A stretch of 5,952 nucleotides of DNA from Actinobacteria bacterium UBA2541 (GTDB lineage Bacteria; Actinomycetota; Actinomycetes; Nanopelagicales; Nanopelagicaceae). The translations under genes and the position numbers were made by a program. How positions within the stretch are numbered: position 1 is the first letter of the stretch; every line of letters starts with the position of its first letter. The stretch spans positions 937-6,888 of the forward strand of contig DDMR01000060.1 in assembly GCA_002340925.1 (NCBI GenBank), written 5' to 3'. The notes beneath the pieces were generated by a model that did no database searches, had not been told where the DNA came from, and was given only the letters and a program-made list of their open reading frames with translations. This document shows positions 4,913-5,952 of the stretch, in pieces.

Positions 4913-5952
4913 GTGAAACTATTGCCGGATATCGATTGCTTATTAATCTCCGATATCGATTTTTCTGAGTATGACGCTGTCGCGGTTCCAATTGTTAAAT
5001 CAGATAATGGTCTTGAATTGGGCAATCCAAAAGCTATTAAGGCAATTGAGAAATATTTCAATATTGAGCTAACTAAATTACTTTTAAATTGGCCAGATGC
5101 CACTGGTAAAGCTGGTGAATTAATTGAAGTTCCAATTTCGGCGCCAGAAGCAAAAATATCTCGGATCTATTTTGTGGGGATTGGCGATAATAGTTCTGAT
5201 GATTTACGCAAGGCTGGAACTTCGCTATCGCGTAAAGTTAAGAGCTCTGGATCCGCAATATTAAATGCGCTAGTCACAACAAAGCAGAGCGCTCGCAACC
5301 ATTCTGTTGCAATTGCTTTAGCAAGTTATTCCTGGAGCCAGAAGAGCCCACCTCCAAAAGGTCTGAAGGCAGCCAGTTTTACCTTGGCCGGAAATTTTAA
5401 AAATGAAATATCTGATGCCAGATTGCTTGCCGAAGGTGTCTGGGTTGCTCGCGATTTAATTCATACCCCTTCAAATATAAAGAATCCACTCTGGATTGCG
5501 AACCAAGCTAAAGCACTTGTCACAAAAGCGAAAAATTCTGCACTTAAAATTGAAGTTAAAAGCGGAGCGGCACTAGCTAAATTCGGTGGCCTACTTGCAG
5601 TTGGAAATTCTGCTCCTAAACCCGGACCAAGGTTGGTTCAAGTTTCATACGAACCGCGGGGTTCTAAGAATTGGCCACATGTTGTTTTGGTAGGCAAAGG
5701 AATCACCTTCGATACTGGAGGAGTCTCGCTTAAACGACCTTATGAAAATATGGTTGGAATGAAGAGCGACATGTCTGGCGCAGCTGCAGTTCTAGCCACA
5801 GTAATTGCAATTGCAAAATTGGGTGCAAATGCTCCAAAGCTTCGGGTAACTGGAATTTTGATGTGCGCCGAAAATGCTTTATCTAGCACTTCGCAGAGAC
5901 CTTCTGATGTTATTACTCATTATGGTGGAACCACAGTTGAAGTAATTAACAC
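4913..5952 (+). CDS. pepA: Leucyl aminopeptidase, peptidase family M17 (3' end outside window)
   Basis: This cytoplasmic dimetal enzyme, usually a hexamer, removes N-terminal residues from peptides in protein turnover. The window holds 346 complete codons of a protein normally near 500 residues. The M17 N-terminal domain covers about 1-140. The catalytic domain follows, with RDLIHTPSN (180-188), VGKGITFDTGG (260-270), K274, MKSDMSGAAAV (283-293) and AEN (319-321). By alignment to E. coli PepA, K262, D267 and D286 are metal ligands and K274 is the catalytic lysine. The remaining ligands belong to the NTDAEGRL signature. Its first N is the last full codon in the window, so completeness cannot be judged. 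The start is GTG at 4913, because an in-frame TAA at 4901-4903 closes the frame upstream. Its ribosome binding site is weak, which suggests dependence on the DUF3117 transcript. Confidence 0.93.
   Translation, partial: MKLLPDIDCLLISDIDFSEYDAVAVPIVKSDNGLELGNPKAIKAIEKYFNIELTKLLLNWPDATGKAGELIEVPISAPEAKISRIYFVGIGDNSSDDLRKAGTSLSRKVKSSGSAILNALVTTKQSARNHSVAIALASYSWSQKSPPPKGLKAASFTLAGNFKNEISDARLLAEGVWVARDLIHTPSNIKNPLWIANQAKALVTKAKNSALKIEVKSGAALAKFGGLLAVGNSAPKPGPRLVQVSYEPRGSKNWPHVVLVGKGITFDTGGVSLKRPYENMVGMKSDMSGAAAVLATVIAIAKLGANAPKLRVTGILMCAENALSSTSQRPSDVITHYGGTTVEVIN

Noticed and set aside
4665..5103. Two minus-strand open frames over the DUF3117 and aminopeptidase region
   Set aside because: Both run antisense to two well-supported conserved genes and encode low-similarity, basic or mixed sequences without a domain.

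Overview
The window looks like ordinary chromosomal DNA of a low-GC, streamlined actinobacterium, most likely the freshwater acI group (Nanopelagicales). Four things point there. The DNA is AT-leaning with tight gene spacing. The dapD gene is of the actinobacterial type. A DUF3117 mini-protein is present, a family I associate with Actinobacteria. Several genes have a TAnnnT box only 6-7 bases before the ATG, the signature of leaderless transcription that is common in that phylum. Taxonomy is an inference; no rRNA gene or other marker lies in the window.

Layout, left to right. (1) Bases 1-620, minus strand: the N-terminal 206 residues of UDP-glucose 6-dehydrogenase, cut by the window edge. (2) A 40-bp divergent promoter region. 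(3) Bases 661-2834, plus strand: a membrane-anchored family 2 glycosyltransferase and a secreted SpoIID/LytB-domain protein, joined by a one-base TAATG overlap. With the dehydrogenase this looks like a cell-envelope polysaccharide and peptidoglycan locus. (4) Bases 2840-3757, minus strand: dapD, tetrahydrodipicolinate N-succinyltransferase of the DAP/lysine pathway. It converges on spoIID with only 5 bp between stop codons. (5) A 45-bp divergent gap. (6) From 3803, plus strand: a LOG-family nucleotide phosphoribohydrolase, a 61-residue stand-alone sigma-70 region 4 protein, the DUF3117 mini-protein, and the first 346 residues of an M17 leucyl aminopeptidase that runs off the right edge.

How the genes may work together: UDP-glucuronate from Ugd could feed envelope glycan synthesis by the glycosyltransferase. 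The SpoIID protein would act on peptidoglycan outside the membrane, and DapD supplies the DAP needed for peptidoglycan and lysine. dapD, LOG and DUF3117 genes also lie near each other in Mycobacterium (Rv1201c, Rv1205, Rv1211, from memory), so the right half looks like conserved actinobacterial core synteny.

I see no mobile element, CRISPR array, tRNA or rRNA, and no gene-free stretch over 300 bases. I do not see a clearly new system. The points most worth a second look are the stand-alone sigma region 4 gene with its own leaderless promoter and terminator, the coupled glycosyltransferase-SpoIID pair, and the repeated leaderless promoter architecture.
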